From: Pseudomonas sp. R84
GTDB lineage: Bacteria > Pseudomonadota > Gammaproteobacteria > Pseudomonadales > Pseudomonadaceae
Length of the DNA stretch: 64,000 nucleotides
Assembly (NCBI RefSeq): GCF_009834515.1
Contig: NZ_CP019426.1
Coordinates: forward strand, 558,001 to 622,000
Direction: 5' to 3'
Shown here piece after piece: positions 1 to 8,326 of this stretch; the first letter of the stretch is position 1; each line of letters opens with the position of its first letter. A program made the translations under genes and the position numbers. A model generated the notes under the pieces. That model was given only the letters and a program-made list of their open reading frames with translations. It did no database searches and was not told the DNA's origin.

Positions 1-455
1 TCCTGCAGCAGACCCTGAACAATGCCTGCACGACCGCCGGCACTTTTCTGGTTGCGCAGTTTTTCCGCGATGGCTGCGGCGAGTTTGTTGGTGGCTTCAG
101 CCATTGGCGCTGGCAGGCGAGCCTGCTCGATCAGCATCGGCACGACTTCCGGCTCTGGGCGACGGTAAGCGGCAGTGATCGAAGCGCGCAGAACGGATTG
201 CGGCAGGATGCTTTCGGCGAATTCGAGGAAGCATTGGTGGGCGTGATCGGTGTGGACTTCGCCCGCCTCATCGGCGTCCTTGGCGGTCAAACCGTTCAGC
301 TCGGTCAGGGTTGCACCACCCTCGAGTTTTTCCAGGTAATTGAAAATTGCCTGCTTGATCAGCCAGTGCGGCGTGCGATCAATCGAGGTTGCGGCGGCCT
401 TCAGGCGTTCGCGGGTCGGGTCATCGAGTTTGACCCCAAGGGTGGTGGTAGCCAT
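1..455 (-). CDS. putA: PutA proline dehydrogenase / P5C dehydrogenase, N-terminal part (cut by window edge)
   Basis: Only the first ~151 residues lie in the window, starting at the ATG whose complement is at 453-455. The N-terminus (MATTTLGVKLDDPTRERLKA) is the ribbon-helix-helix DNA-binding domain of the trifunctional PutA family. The family oxidises proline to glutamate at the membrane and represses the put genes when proline is absent. A second conserved stretch (HQCFLEFAESILPQSVLRA, about residues 70-90) leads into the proline dehydrogenase region. The gene is divergent from putP, and the 458-bp gap holds repeated GGTGCAAC sites that this protein probably binds. Identification is confident from the N-terminal sequence and the putP neighbour; the catalytic domains are outside the window. 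Confidence 0.93.
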   Translation of the reverse strand, partial: MATTTLGVKLDDPTRERLKAAATSIDRTPHWLIKQAIFNYLEKLEGGATLTELNGLTAKDADEAGEVHTDHAHQCFLEFAESILPQSVLRASITAAYRRPEPEVVPMLIEQARLPAPMAEATNKLAAAIAEKLRNQKSAGGRAGIVQGLLQ

Positions 456-913
456 ATTTTTATCCTCATGGTTGCCACAGTTGCGTGGCATCAGCTGGCG
501 GCAAGATTAGCCGTGCGCCGAAAGAGGTGCAACCGGGTGCAACCCTTTTTTTGTCGGAATAATAGGCAGCTCGTCAGGAATTATTTTCTGGTACGAAAGT
601 GCTGCTCACGCTTGGTGCTTTTGCTTCTAGCAAAGGGCCATGACTGCGACAAAAGGGAGCAAAAACGGGGTGATTGTCGATAATTCCGACTAGGTGCAAC
701 TAATTCTCACGAAACTGGTTGCACCTTATTTGATTTGTTGCATAGCATTCGCGCCCTAGGTGCAACCGGGAATAACCCGGTGTACCGGCTGATGGCTTTC
801 CTGGGGAAACATCAGTCCTAAATGCGCGGGATCCCGGATCGTCTGCCAAACGTCGTCGTTTGCGTGCGGTTCACCACCGCCGCTACATAAAAACAAAGCC
901 AGGGCGTAACTCA
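456..913. promoter_or_regulatory. putA-putP divergent regulatory region with GGTGCAAC operator array
   Basis: The gap between the divergent genes carries five copies of the octamer GGTGCAAC or its complement: 526-533, 536-543, 693-700, 718-725 (as GTTGCACC) and 759-766. A further GTTGCA lies at 737-742. The 693-700 and 718-725 copies face each other as an inverted pair. The RHH domain of E. coli PutA is known to recognise GTTGCA cores, so these are probable PutA operators. No convincing sigma-70 hexamers were assigned. Confidence 0.75.
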
Positions 914-2398
914 ATGAGCGTAAGCAATCCAACCCTGATCACGTTCGTGATCTACATCGCAGCAATGGTGCTGATCGGCTTGATGGCCTATCGCTCCACC
1001 AACAACCTTTCTGACTATATTCTTGGCGGTCGCAGCCTCGGCAGCGTCGTCACCGCGCTGTCTGCCGGTGCCTCCGACATGAGCGGCTGGTTGCTGATGG
1101 GCCTGCCAGGCGCCATCTACATGTCCGGTCTGTCCGAAAGCTGGATCGCCATCGGTCTGATCATCGGTGCCTACCTGAACTGGCTGTTCGTTGCCGGCCG
1201 TCTGCGCGTGCAGACCGAGCACAACGGCGACGCCCTGACCCTGCCGGACTACTTCGCCAGCCGATTTGAAGACAAAAGCGGCCTGCTGCGGATCATCTCG
1301 GCGATCGTGATTCTGGTGTTCTTCACCATCTACTGCGCTTCCGGCATTGTGGCCGGTGCCCGTCTGTTCGAAAGCACCTTCGGCATGTCCTACGAGACGG
1401 CGCTGTGGGCCGGTGCTGCGGCGACGATTGCCTACACCTTTATCGGTGGTTTCCTGGCCGTGAGCTGGACCGACACCGTACAAGCCACGCTGATGATTTT
1501 TGCGCTGATCCTTACGCCGATCATTGTTCTGCTGGCCACCGGCGGCGTCGACACCACGTTCCTGGCCATCGAAGCGCAAGATCCAAGCAACTTCAACATG
1601 CTTAAAGGCACCACTTTTATCGGCATTATCTCGCTGATGGGCTGGGGTCTGGGCTACTTCGGTCAGCCGCACATCCTCGCGCGTTTCATGGCCGCGGATT
1701 CGGTGAAATCGATCGCCAAGGCGCGTCGCATTTCCATGACCTGGATGATCCTGTGCCTGGGCGGCACCGTGGCCGTGGGCTTCTTCGGCATCGCCTACTT
1801 CTCGGCACACCCGGAAGTGGCCGGTCCCGTGACCGAGAACCACGAGCGTGTGTTCATCGAACTGGCCAAGATCCTCTTCAACCCTTGGATTGCCGGTGTT
1901 TTGCTGTCGGCCATTCTGGCTGCGGTGATGAGCACCCTGAGCTGCCAGTTGCTGGTGTGCTCAAGCGCCCTGACCGAAGACTTCTACAAAACCTTCCTGC
2001 GTAAATCCGCCTCCCAGGTTGAACTGGTCTGGGTCGGCCGCGCCATGGTGCTGTTGGTTGCACTGATCGCGATCGCCTTGGCCGCCAACCCGGAAAACCG
2101 CGTACTGGGCCTGGTGTCCTACGCTTGGGCCGGCTTTGGTGCTGCGTTCGGTCCGGTTGTACTGATCTCGGTGATCTGGAAAGGTATGACCCGCGACGGC
2201 GCACTGGCCGGTATTCTGGTCGGCGCGATCACCGTGGTGGTCTGGAAGCATTTCGAACTGCTGGGTCTTTACGAAATCATCCCGGGCTTCATCTTCGCCA
2301 GCCTGGCCATCTACATCGTCAGCAAGATGGGCGAGCCGACCAGAGGCATGGTGCAGCGCTTCGAAGCGGCGGAAAAAGATTTCCACCTGAACAAGTGA
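914..2398 (+). CDS. putP: Sodium/proline symporter PutP
   Basis: A 494-residue sodium:solute symporter (SSS family) that imports proline for PutA. The ATG at 914 (MSVSNPTLITFVIYI) is chosen over an in-frame upstream extension because it matches the usual family N-terminus and begins directly with the first membrane segment. About 12-13 hydrophobic segments are visible. The early loop LSDYILGGRSLG and the ASDMSGWLLMGLPGA stretch are conserved in PutP and lie near the Na+/proline site. Length is normal for the family. It is transcribed divergently from putA and is followed by a strong hairpin terminator. Confidence 0.96.
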   Translation: MSVSNPTLITFVIYIAAMVLIGLMAYRSTNNLSDYILGGRSLGSVVTALSAGASDMSGWLLMGLPGAIYMSGLSESWIAIGLIIGAYLNWLFVAGRLRVQTEHNGDALTLPDYFASRFEDKSGLLRIISAIVILVFFTIYCASGIVAGARLFESTFGMSYETALWAGAAATIAYTFIGGFLAVSWTDTVQATLMIFALILTPIIVLLATGGVDTTFLAIEAQDPSNFNMLKGTTFIGIISLMGWGLGYFGQPHILARFMAADSVKSIAKARRISMTWMILCLGGTVAVGFFGIAYFSAHPEVAGPVTENHERVFIELAKILFNPWIAGVLLSAILAAVMSTLSCQLLVCSSALTEDFYKTFLRKSASQVELVWVGRAMVLLVALIAIALAANPENRVLGLVSYAWAGFGAAFGPVVLISVIWKGMTRDGALAGILVGAITVVVWKHFELLGLYEIIPGFIFASLAIYIVSKMGEPTRGMVQRFEAAEKDFHLNK

Positions 2399-2422
2399 TT
2401 GTTCTGAGCTGAGGCTCACCCG

Positions 2423-2461
2423 AAAACGGCCCGTTTCCTACAGGATACGGGCCGTTTTTTT
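2423..2461 (+). terminator. Rho-independent terminator of putP
   Basis: A 12-bp stem (2423-2434 with 2447-2458, core ACGGCCCGT/ACGGGCCGT) is followed by a run of T residues, 25 bp after the putP stop codon. Confidence 0.9.
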
Positions 2462-2493
2462 GTGCCTGTGATTTCTTGCCGACGCTGAAGAAA

Positions 2494-2587
2494 CCTGTGG
2501 GAGCTGGCTTGCCAGCGATGAGGGCGGCACATTCAGAACATTCAGTAACTGACACATCGCTATCGCTGGCAAGCCAGCTCCCACAGG
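2494..2587. repeat. REPIN (REP doublet, GGAGCTGGCTTGCCAGC type)
   Basis: Two 26-bp arms in inverted orientation (2494-2519 and 2562-2587) each contain GGAGCTGGCTTGCCAGC or its complement, separated by about 42 bp. This is the REPIN organisation known from P. fluorescens. It lies between putP and vgrG and is the only copy of this sequence type in the window. Confidence 0.85.
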
Positions 2588-2750
2588 GTTCTATGGATGA
2601 CTTGAGGGATTTGTCTGTAGTTGAAAGCGCCGCTTTTTGCAGGGTTTTTCGTCAATGAAGGTAGGGCAAATCTGATTTTCTCGTCACCCATTCATCCCCC
2701 GTTGCCCCTCATGCAGAATCGCCCGCCCTCACACTGCAGAGAGACATCGG

Positions 2751-4766
2751 ATGTTCGCGCCTGCCAATCAACCGCGTTTCACGTTGACCCTCGAAGGCGC
2801 CCAACATGACCTCAAAGTCCTTGAGTTCACGGGCAAGGAAGCCATCAGTCAACCCTTTCGTTTCGAGCTGGAACTGGTCAGTGAACGACCGGATCTGGAT
2901 CTCGAAAGCCTGCTGCATTGTCAGGCGTTTCTGAATCTGGATGCTCAGGGTTCCGGTATCCACGGTCAGATTTATCAGGTCGGGCAGGGCGATTCGGGGA
3001 AACGTCTGACGCGCTATCACTTAAGCCTCGTGCCACGTCTGACGTATCTGGGACACCGCATCAATCAGCGGATTTTCCAGCATCAGAGCGTGCCGCAAAT
3101 TGTTGCGCAGGTGCTTAAGGACCACGCGATCCTTCGTGATGCTTTCGATTTTCGGTTAGGCAGTGAATACCCGGTTCGTGAGTATTGCGTGCAGTACGCC
3201 GAGAGCGATCTGGCGTTTATTCAGCGCCTGTGTGCCGAGGTGGGCATTCATTACCACTTTCAGCACAGCCCGCAAGGTCACCTATTGGTGTTCGGCGATG
3301 ACCAGACCGTGTTCCCGCGTCTGGCCGAGCCGACGGTTTATCTGCCGGGCAGCGGCATGTCCGCTGGTGCGCCGGCGATTCAGCGTTTCAATGTTCGCGT
3401 GGAAACCCGCACCAGCGTGGTCACACGGCGTGATTACAATTTCATCAAGCCGCGACTGCAGTTGCAAAGTCGTGTCGACGCTGAGCAGCGCCCGGTGCTG
3501 GAGGACTATCACTTCCCTGGCCAATTCAATGATCGGGAGACCGGCAAGCATCTCGCCCAGCGCGCACTTGAGCGACATATCGCCGATTATCGTCAGGCCG
3601 AAGGCATCAGCGACGAATCCGCACTGGTTTGCGGACATTTCCTGCAACTGAGCGAGCATCCGCGCGACGGCTGGAATGACCTGTGGCTGTTGACCGCCGT
3701 TGAACACCACGGCCGTCAGCCGCAAGTACTGGAAGAATCGGTGACCAGCGATGGCGAGGGATTTCAGGGTTACCGTAATACCTTTCTCGCCACGCCGTGG
3801 GACGTGTTTTTCCGCCCGGCGCTGGGGCCGGAAAAACCACGCATGCCTGGTTATCAACCAGCGGTTGTGACCGGGCCGAAAGATACCGAAATCCACTGCG
3901 ACGAGTACGGCCGGGTCAAGGTGCAACTGGCTTGGGATCGCGACGGTGAATTGAATGAGCATTCCAGTTGCTGGCTGCGCGTTGCCACTAATTGGGCGCA
4001 CGACCGTTACGGCAGTGTGTTGATTCCGCGAGTCGGTATGGAAGTGCTGGTCGGTTTCATCGATGCCGACGCCGACAAACCTTTGGTCGTGGGCTGCCTG
4101 CCCAATGCCGCGACGCCGATTCCGCTGGATCTGCCGGCGGACAAGACTCGTAGCATTTTCCGCAGTCAGAGCAGCCCCGGCGGCGGTGGCTACAACGAAC
4201 TGCGCATAGAGGATAAGAAAGGCGCTGAGGAAATCTATCTGCGCGCCCAGCGTAACTGGACGCAGCATGTGTTGAACGATCAACAGGTGCAGGTTGATAA
4301 CCAGCGCAGCATCGTCGTCACCGGCACCGCGCGGCATGAGTTGAAGGCTGATGAACAGCGCATCACCCACGGTCAGCGCCAGACCGAAGTGAGGCAGGAC
4401 GATCATCTGAGCGTGACCGGCGACCGTCATGTTCGCGTGAGTAATCAAGCGATCAGCGCCAGTGGGCAATTCCACGTCAGCGCTGGTCAGCAAGTGGTCA
4501 TCGACGGCGGCGCGAGTGCGACGATTCAGGCTGGCGGGCAATGGATCAACATCGGCCCGGGTGGCATTTTCAGCAGCGTGCCGATTGTCGTGGGCGGCGC
4601 AGCGATGGCGGCGATGAGTGCCGCGCCGGTTGTACCGGGATTGCTGGAGAAACTCGCCGCCGCGCCGGCTGCCATGCTCACCGCTGCACAAATCATGAGT
4701 TTCAAGGGTGATGCGCCATTCTGCGAAGAGTGCGAGCGTTGCAAGGACGGTCTCTGTGCAGCCTGA
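2751..4766 (+). CDS. vgrG: Type VI secretion spike protein VgrG
   Basis: A 671-residue VgrG with the gp27-like N-terminal part (about 1-370), the gp5-like OB-fold (about 375-470, containing DEYGRVKVQLAWDRDGE) and the SSPGGGGYNELRIEDKKG segment that opens the beta-helix needle. VgrG trimers tip the type VI secretion tube and carry effectors into target cells. The C-terminus runs through a Gly/Ala-rich stretch into a short Cys cluster (C658, C661, C664, C669). No toxin domain is fused. No other T6SS structural gene is in the window, so this is an orphan vgrG island. Its stop overlaps the start of the adaptor gene. Confidence 0.95.
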   Translation: MFAPANQPRFTLTLEGAQHDLKVLEFTGKEAISQPFRFELELVSERPDLDLESLLHCQAFLNLDAQGSGIHGQIYQVGQGDSGKRLTRYHLSLVPRLTYLGHRINQRIFQHQSVPQIVAQVLKDHAILRDAFDFRLGSEYPVREYCVQYAESDLAFIQRLCAEVGIHYHFQHSPQGHLLVFGDDQTVFPRLAEPTVYLPGSGMSAGAPAIQRFNVRVETRTSVVTRRDYNFIKPRLQLQSRVDAEQRPVLEDYHFPGQFNDRETGKHLAQRALERHIADYRQAEGISDESALVCGHFLQLSEHPRDGWNDLWLLTAVEHHGRQPQVLEESVTSDGEGFQGYRNTFLATPWDVFFRPALGPEKPRMPGYQPAVVTGPKDTEIHCDEYGRVKVQLAWDRDGELNEHSSCWLRVATNWAHDRYGSVLIPRVGMEVLVGFIDADADKPLVVGCLPNAATPIPLDLPADKTRSIFRSQSSPGGGGYNELRIEDKKGAEEIYLRAQRNWTQHVLNDQQVQVDNQRSIVVTGTARHELKADEQRITHGQRQTEVRQDDHLSVTGDRHVRVSNQAISASGQFHVSAGQQVVIDGGASATIQAGGQWINIGPGGIFSSVPIVVGGAAMAAMSAAPVVPGLLEKLAAAPAAMLTAAQIMSFKGDAPFCEECERCKDGLCAA

Positions 4767-5469
4767 TTTTCTTTTGCCTGCCGATTGGTTGGCGCGCGAA
4801 CCTTTGCAAGCATCCGAGCAATTGTTCGCGGTGTTCAGCAATGCCAGCGAGGCGAAGCCGCTTGAGGGTTGGCCAGACACGGCGAGCCCGATCTGGGCCG
4901 AGACGATCTATGCCGAGTGGGATGCGGTGATGCCTTACGTGGGAATTGTCGCCACCGACAGTGAGTTTCTGCATTGGGTTGCAACCAACGAGTCGCAGGA
5001 TTGGGGGTGGCTGGCGGTGTCTGCGGCGAGTCTTGAAGAGGTGTTGGCGCACTTTCGCAGCCTCACCCAAGTGCTGTTGCCTGACGGCAAAACGGTGTTT
5101 TTTCGTTTCTGGGATGGGCGGTTTCTGTTGCCGATTCTTCAGGCCGATGAGGTGGATGCGGCGCAACTGTTTCCGCTGATCGGGCGTTGCTTGATCAATG
5201 GGCAGGCGCTGGATATCGGTGGCAGGGCGCAGGTTTCGGGGCGGATATTTCCTTGGTGGCAGGTGCCGGAATCGGTGCTGGCGCAGCAGGGCAATGACGT
5301 TCGAACAGCCAATGCGTTGCAGTGGTTGAGCGAAGAGTGTCCGGCAGTCTTCGAGGCCTTTCCCGAGGCGGTTTTGCGTTGCAAGGTCAGGCGGTTTTTT
5401 CAGGTTTCAATGTCGGAAGAATCGTCGCAATCGGTGTTGCTGGCGTTTTTGCTGGCAGAGTCGGAATGA
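4756..5469 (+). CDS. DUF4123 family T6SS adaptor/chaperone
   Basis: A 237-residue protein of the DUF4123 family (Tap/Tec-type adaptors that load effectors onto VgrG). The GTG at 4756 is preferred: an AGGACGG ribosome site lies just upstream, the start overlaps the vgrG stop by 11 bp (translational coupling), and it gives the expected N-terminus (QPDFLLPADWLA). Conserved features include the WGWLAVSAASLEEVLAHFRSL stretch, followed by VFFRFWDGRFLLPIL. In most vgrG islands the next gene is the cognate effector; here none follows. Family assignment is from pattern recognition, not a search. Confidence 0.85.
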   Translation: MQPDFLLPADWLAREPLQASEQLFAVFSNASEAKPLEGWPDTASPIWAETIYAEWDAVMPYVGIVATDSEFLHWVATNESQDWGWLAVSAASLEEVLAHFRSLTQVLLPDGKTVFFRFWDGRFLLPILQADEVDAAQLFPLIGRCLINGQALDIGGRAQVSGRIFPWWQVPESVLAQQGNDVRTANALQWLSEECPAVFEAFPEAVLRCKVRRFFQVSMSEESSQSVLLAFLLAESE

Positions 5470-5628
5470 GTTTTCGGGGCGAAGGTCTCGGACGATTCCT
5501 TCGAGTTGCGGCGGTTTTCATGAACTGGTGGGCGGTGGGTTGCAGGGATAGTCTTTTCGTTGTCACTGCGAGAGTGGTGACAGGGTGTAGGAGCCCTCTA
5601 CCTGTGGTGCATCAGCGCTGTTGTTTGA

Positions 5629-5798
5629 ATTGCGGCACGTAACTTGTGTGAGCAATGTCGTCAGCGGCGGCTGTGTGCGGGACACGCTTCGGCGTGGCCG
5701 AATTCCATGGGTCGGTTTCCTACTCCCGCGCACGGCTGCCACCCAATCCCGTAGGAAGGAATGCGGCAGTTCACTTTTACACTCTATGGAAGATAGAA
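5629..5798 (+). ncRNA. Predicted structured leader RNA (three-way junction plus two possible pseudoknots) ahead of the 5799 gene
   Basis: Seen directly in the sequence: a 5-bp outer stem at 5629-5633/5652-5656. Next, an uninterrupted 16-bp helix 5666-5681/5725-5740 (three G-U pairs) encloses two hairpins. One is 5683-5687/5692-5696 closed by a cUUCGg tetraloop. The other is 5698-5701/5712-5715 with a 10-nt loop. That loop (5703-5710, TTCCATGG) can pair over 8 bp with 5784-5791 (CTATGGAA), which includes the Shine-Dalgarno. The junction strand 5716-5723 can also pair with 5751-5758. The layout suggests a riboswitch-like or ribosomal-protein-leader-like translational control element. Transcription and ligand are unknown. 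Confidence 0.6.
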
Positions 5799-6116
5799 AT
5801 GACGACAATACGAACGGCTCCACCCTACGAAAAAATCATTCCCCATCCCGACAACCGCTTCATGGCCCTGACCGGCAATTGCAGCGACATGCCCACCCTG
5901 TTCATCGACACCCACGTGCCCCTCGACATCCTTATGGACGCCGCCAACCACCGCCTGCGCGCGGTGATCCAGGTCCTGGAAAACATGTGCATGCGCGGCT
6001 CGGTCGAATGCGACTCCGTCATCCTCAGCGATTTCGCCCAGCTCTGCGTGATTCCTCTGCGTGACGGCTGCGATGTGCTCGATGTCATCGGCAGGCGCCT
6101 GCGCGCCGCGCCATAA
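5799..6116 (+). CDS. Small uncharacterised protein (DUF3077/DUF6124-like)
   Basis: A 105-residue soluble protein, MTTIRTAPPYEKIIPHPDNR at its start, with no signal peptide or membrane segment. The ATG at 5799 is chosen because GGAAG lies 6 nt upstream; the frame stays open to 5655 but that part coincides with the structured leader RNA. The layout (short Pro-rich start, then a central stretch predicted helical with LDILMDAANHRLRAVIQVLEN, and a C-terminus ending in RRLRAAP) resembles the small DUF3077/DUF6124 proteins abundant in pseudomonads. The family assignment is tentative and no function is known. It is a single gene between the vgrG island and a MITE-like repeat. Confidence 0.7.
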   Translation: MTTIRTAPPYEKIIPHPDNRFMALTGNCSDMPTLFIDTHVPLDILMDAANHRLRAVIQVLENMCMRGSVECDSVILSDFAQLCVIPLRDGCDVLDVIGRRLRAAP

Positions 6117-6124
6117 AAGCAAAG

Positions 6125-6402
6125 CCCCTCACCCTAACCCTCTCCCAGAGGGAGAGGGGACTGACCGAGTTGTCTGGGTGATGTACGCCGACCTGCGACT
6201 TCAGTGGTGAATTTGGCTTGGCCAAGCCTGGATGGAGTTGTTGTTTCAGGGGGCGGACCGAGTTGTCTGGGCGATGTGCGCCGACTTCCGCGCTGATCTT
6301 CGCTTGGCCAAGCCTGAGATCCCGCTGATCTTTCAGGTCGATGTAACTCGCAAGATCACTCGGTCAGTCCCCTCTCCCTCCGGGAGAGGGCTAGGGTGAG
6401 GG
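6125..6402. repeat. MITE-like inverted-repeat element, copy 1 (with internal duplication)
   Basis: Ends are an inverted pair: 6125-6170 (CCCTCACCCTAACCCTCTCCC type, running into ACTGACCGAGT) and 6358-6402. Inside, a ~30-bp module (GACCGAGTTGTCTGGG and following, 6163-6192) recurs at 6255-6284, and CTTGGCCAAGCCTG occurs at 6217-6230 and 6303-6316. No ORF is carried. Related elements lie at 55886-56061 and 63460-63670. Confidence 0.75.
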
Positions 6403-6483
6403 CAGGCTTTTGTCCGCTCGGCTGCGAACCCCTGACTTGCCGCCCGGTAAAAGGTAAACTTTGCGCCCTTCGCAGGAGCAGCC

Positions 6484-7323
6484 ATGAATTATCGTCACGC
6501 CTTCCATGCCGGCAATCATGCCGATGTGTTCAAACACCTGACCTTGACCCGCCTCATCGCCCTGATGTCGCGCAAGGAGCAGCCGTTTGCCTATCTCGAC
6601 ACGCACGCCGGCATCGGCCTGTATGACTTGCAGGGCGATCAGGCCAACCGTACCGGTGAGTACCTGGAAGGCATCGCGCGCTTGTGGGATCAGCCGGATC
6701 TGCCGGCGCTGACCGCCGACTACATGAAGGTGTTGCACGAGATGAACCCGGATGGCCAGCTGCGCTACTACCCGGGTTCGCCGGAGCTGGCGCGGCGCCT
6801 GACCCGCCCGCAGGATCGGGTGATGCTCAACGAGAAGCACCCGGAAGACGGCGTGCTGCTCAAGGACAACATGGCCGGTGATCGTCGGGTCAAAGTTCAT
6901 CTCGGCGAGGGCTGGCACGTTGCACGAGCGATGCTGCCGGTGCAGGAGAAACGCGCAGTGATGTTGATTGATCCGCCGTTCGAGCAGCTCGACGAGATGC
7001 AGCGTTGCGCGGCGTCGTTGAAAGAGGCGATTGGCCGGATGCGTCAAACCGTGGCGGCGATCTGGTATCCGGTGAAGGACCAGCGTGCGCTGCGCCGTTT
7101 CTATCAGGATCTGGCTGGCACCGGTGCGCCGAAGTTGTTGCGCGTGGAATTGCTGGTGCACCCGCTGGATACGCCGAACAGCCTGAACGGCTCGGGCATG
7201 GCGATTGCCAATCCGCCGTGGGGGCTGGAGGAAGAATTGCGTGAGTTGTTGCCGTGGTTATCGAAGAAGCTTGGGCAGACTCAGGGCGGGTGGCAGATGG
7301 ATTGGTTGATTGCCGAGAGCTGA
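6484..7323 (+). CDS. rlmJ: 23S rRNA (adenine(2030)-N6)-methyltransferase RlmJ
   Basis: A 279-residue protein of the RlmJ (YhiR) family, which methylates A2030 of 23S rRNA with S-adenosylmethionine. The N-terminus MNYRHAFHAGNHADVFKHL is the family signature. YLDTHAGIGLYDL (about residues 37-49) is the SAM-binding loop, and the catalytic motif IDPPFEQ (about 162-168) is the D/N-PP-Y/F motif of N6-adenine methyltransferases. An AGGAG ribosome site sits just upstream. Length matches the family. It is convergent with msrA across an inverted repeat. Confidence 0.95.
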   Translation: MNYRHAFHAGNHADVFKHLTLTRLIALMSRKEQPFAYLDTHAGIGLYDLQGDQANRTGEYLEGIARLWDQPDLPALTADYMKVLHEMNPDGQLRYYPGSPELARRLTRPQDRVMLNEKHPEDGVLLKDNMAGDRRVKVHLGEGWHVARAMLPVQEKRAVMLIDPPFEQLDEMQRCAASLKEAIGRMRQTVAAIWYPVKDQRALRRFYQDLAGTGAPKLLRVELLVHPLDTPNSLNGSGMAIANPPWGLEEELRELLPWLSKKLGQTQGGWQMDWLIAES

Positions 7324-7337
7324 TCAACGGCAAGATC

Positions 7338-7441
7338 AAAAGATCGCAGCCTGCGGCAGCTCCTACACGGTTCGGCGGCGTCCACCAATGTGCGGACGAT
7401 CACTGGTCTCCTGTAGGAGCTGCCGAAGGCTGCGATCTTTT
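7338..7441. repeat. AAAGATCGCAGC inverted repeat, copy 1 (probable bidirectional terminator)
   Basis: Arms AAAAGATCGCAGC...GCAGCTCCTAC and their complement (ending at 7441) flank about 50 bp. The element sits exactly between the convergent rlmJ and msrA stops, so it probably ends both transcripts. Related copies are at 11199-11269 and 47686-47764. Confidence 0.75.
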
Positions 7442-7452
7442 GCTTTCAGGAT

Positions 7453-8118
7453 TTAATTGCCTGCCAGGCTCGCTGGCATGCACACGCCGGTGCCGCCAAT
7501 CCCGCAGTAACCCTCTGGATTCTTCGCCAGATACTGCTGGTGATACGCCTCGGCGAAGTACACGGTCGGCGCCTGTTCGATCTCAGTGCTGATTTCCCCC
7601 AGACCTGCCTTCGACAGCTCGGCCTGATAGGTCGCCTTGCTTTTCAGCGCCGCATCCAGATGCTCAGGCGAGGTCGCGTAGATCACCGAGCGGTACTGCG
7701 TACCGATGTCGTTGCCCTGACGCATGCCCTGTGTCGGGTTGTGCAGTTCCCAGAACATCGTCAGCAGCTCTTCGTAGCTGACTTTGGCCTTGTCATACAC
7801 CACCAGCACCACTTCAGCGTGGCCGGTCAGGCCCGAGCAGACTTCTTCGTAGGTCGGATTCGGCGTGAAACCGCCGGCGTAACCGACGACCGTGCTGACC
7901 ACGCCTTCACGCTGCCAGAAGCGCCGCTCGGCGCCCCAGAAGCAACCCAGACCGAAAATTGCAAAATCGACGTCCTGGAAAAACGGGCCAAGCAGCGGGG
8001 TTTCTTCGAAAACGAAGTGCTTTTCAGGCAGGGTCATCGCGGTTTCGCGGCCGGGCAGAGCTTGTTCTTTAGTCGGGAGCACGTTTTTGTTCACCAGAAT
8101 TTCCGAGCGCAGAACCAT
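7453..8118 (-). CDS. msrA: Peptide-methionine (S)-S-oxide reductase MsrA
   Basis: A 221-residue cytosolic enzyme that reduces methionine-S-sulfoxide in proteins. The catalytic motif [13 protein letters not shown] (about residues 56-68) contains the nucleophilic Cys. GYCGIGG plus GVCMP near the C-terminus supply the likely recycling cysteines. [20 protein letters not shown] is also family-typical. The N-terminal ~50-residue extension before the domain is common in proteobacterial MsrA. The start is the ATG at 8116-8118 (complement). Its position next to dipA matches P. aeruginosa synteny. Confidence 0.97.
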   Translation of the reverse strand: MVLRSEILVNKNVLPTKEQALPGRETAMTLPEKHFVFEETPLLGPFFQDVDFAIFGLGCFWGAERRFWQREGVVSTVVGYAGGFTPNPTYEEVCSGLTGHAEVVLVVYDKAKVSYEELLTMFWELHNPTQGMRQGNDIGTQYRSVIYATSPEHLDAALKSKATYQAELSKAGLGEISTEIEQAPTVYFAEAYHQQYLAKNPEGYCGIGGTGVCMPASLAGN

Positions 8119-8221
8119 GATCGTTCCTCTCAGTCAGGTTGGATGTAAAAAGTCAGACCGCCAGTGTGCCCAATGATGCCCGGTTAATCACTACCCAAAA
8201 TGTGCTGGTACTCGCACAACA

Positions 8222-8312
8222 TTGTAGGAGTGAGCCTGCTCGCGATAGCGGTGGGTCAGTCAGAGGGTTTGTTGCTGACACACCGCTATCGCGAGCAGGC
8301 TCACTCCTACAA
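8222..8312. repeat. REPIN (GAGCCTGCTCGCGATAGC type), copy 1
   Basis: Near-perfect inverted arms of about 30 bp (8222-8253 and 8282-8312), each with GTAGGAGTGAGCCTGCTCGC or its complement. It lies between the minus-strand genes msrA and dipA. The same type recurs at 20934-21020 and 44951-45044. Confidence 0.85.
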
Positions 8313-8326
8313 GGGATTTGCGGTGT

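Noticed and set aside
2494..2587. CRISPR-like repeat
   Set aside because: It is only two inverted arms, not direct repeats with spacers; it fits a REPIN. No CRISPR array or cas gene was seen in the window.
5655..5798. In-frame N-terminal extension of the 5799 gene (start at 5655)
   Set aside because: The extra 48 residues lie over the strongly base-paired leader, have no good ribosome site, and the 5799 ATG has GGAAG at ideal spacing.
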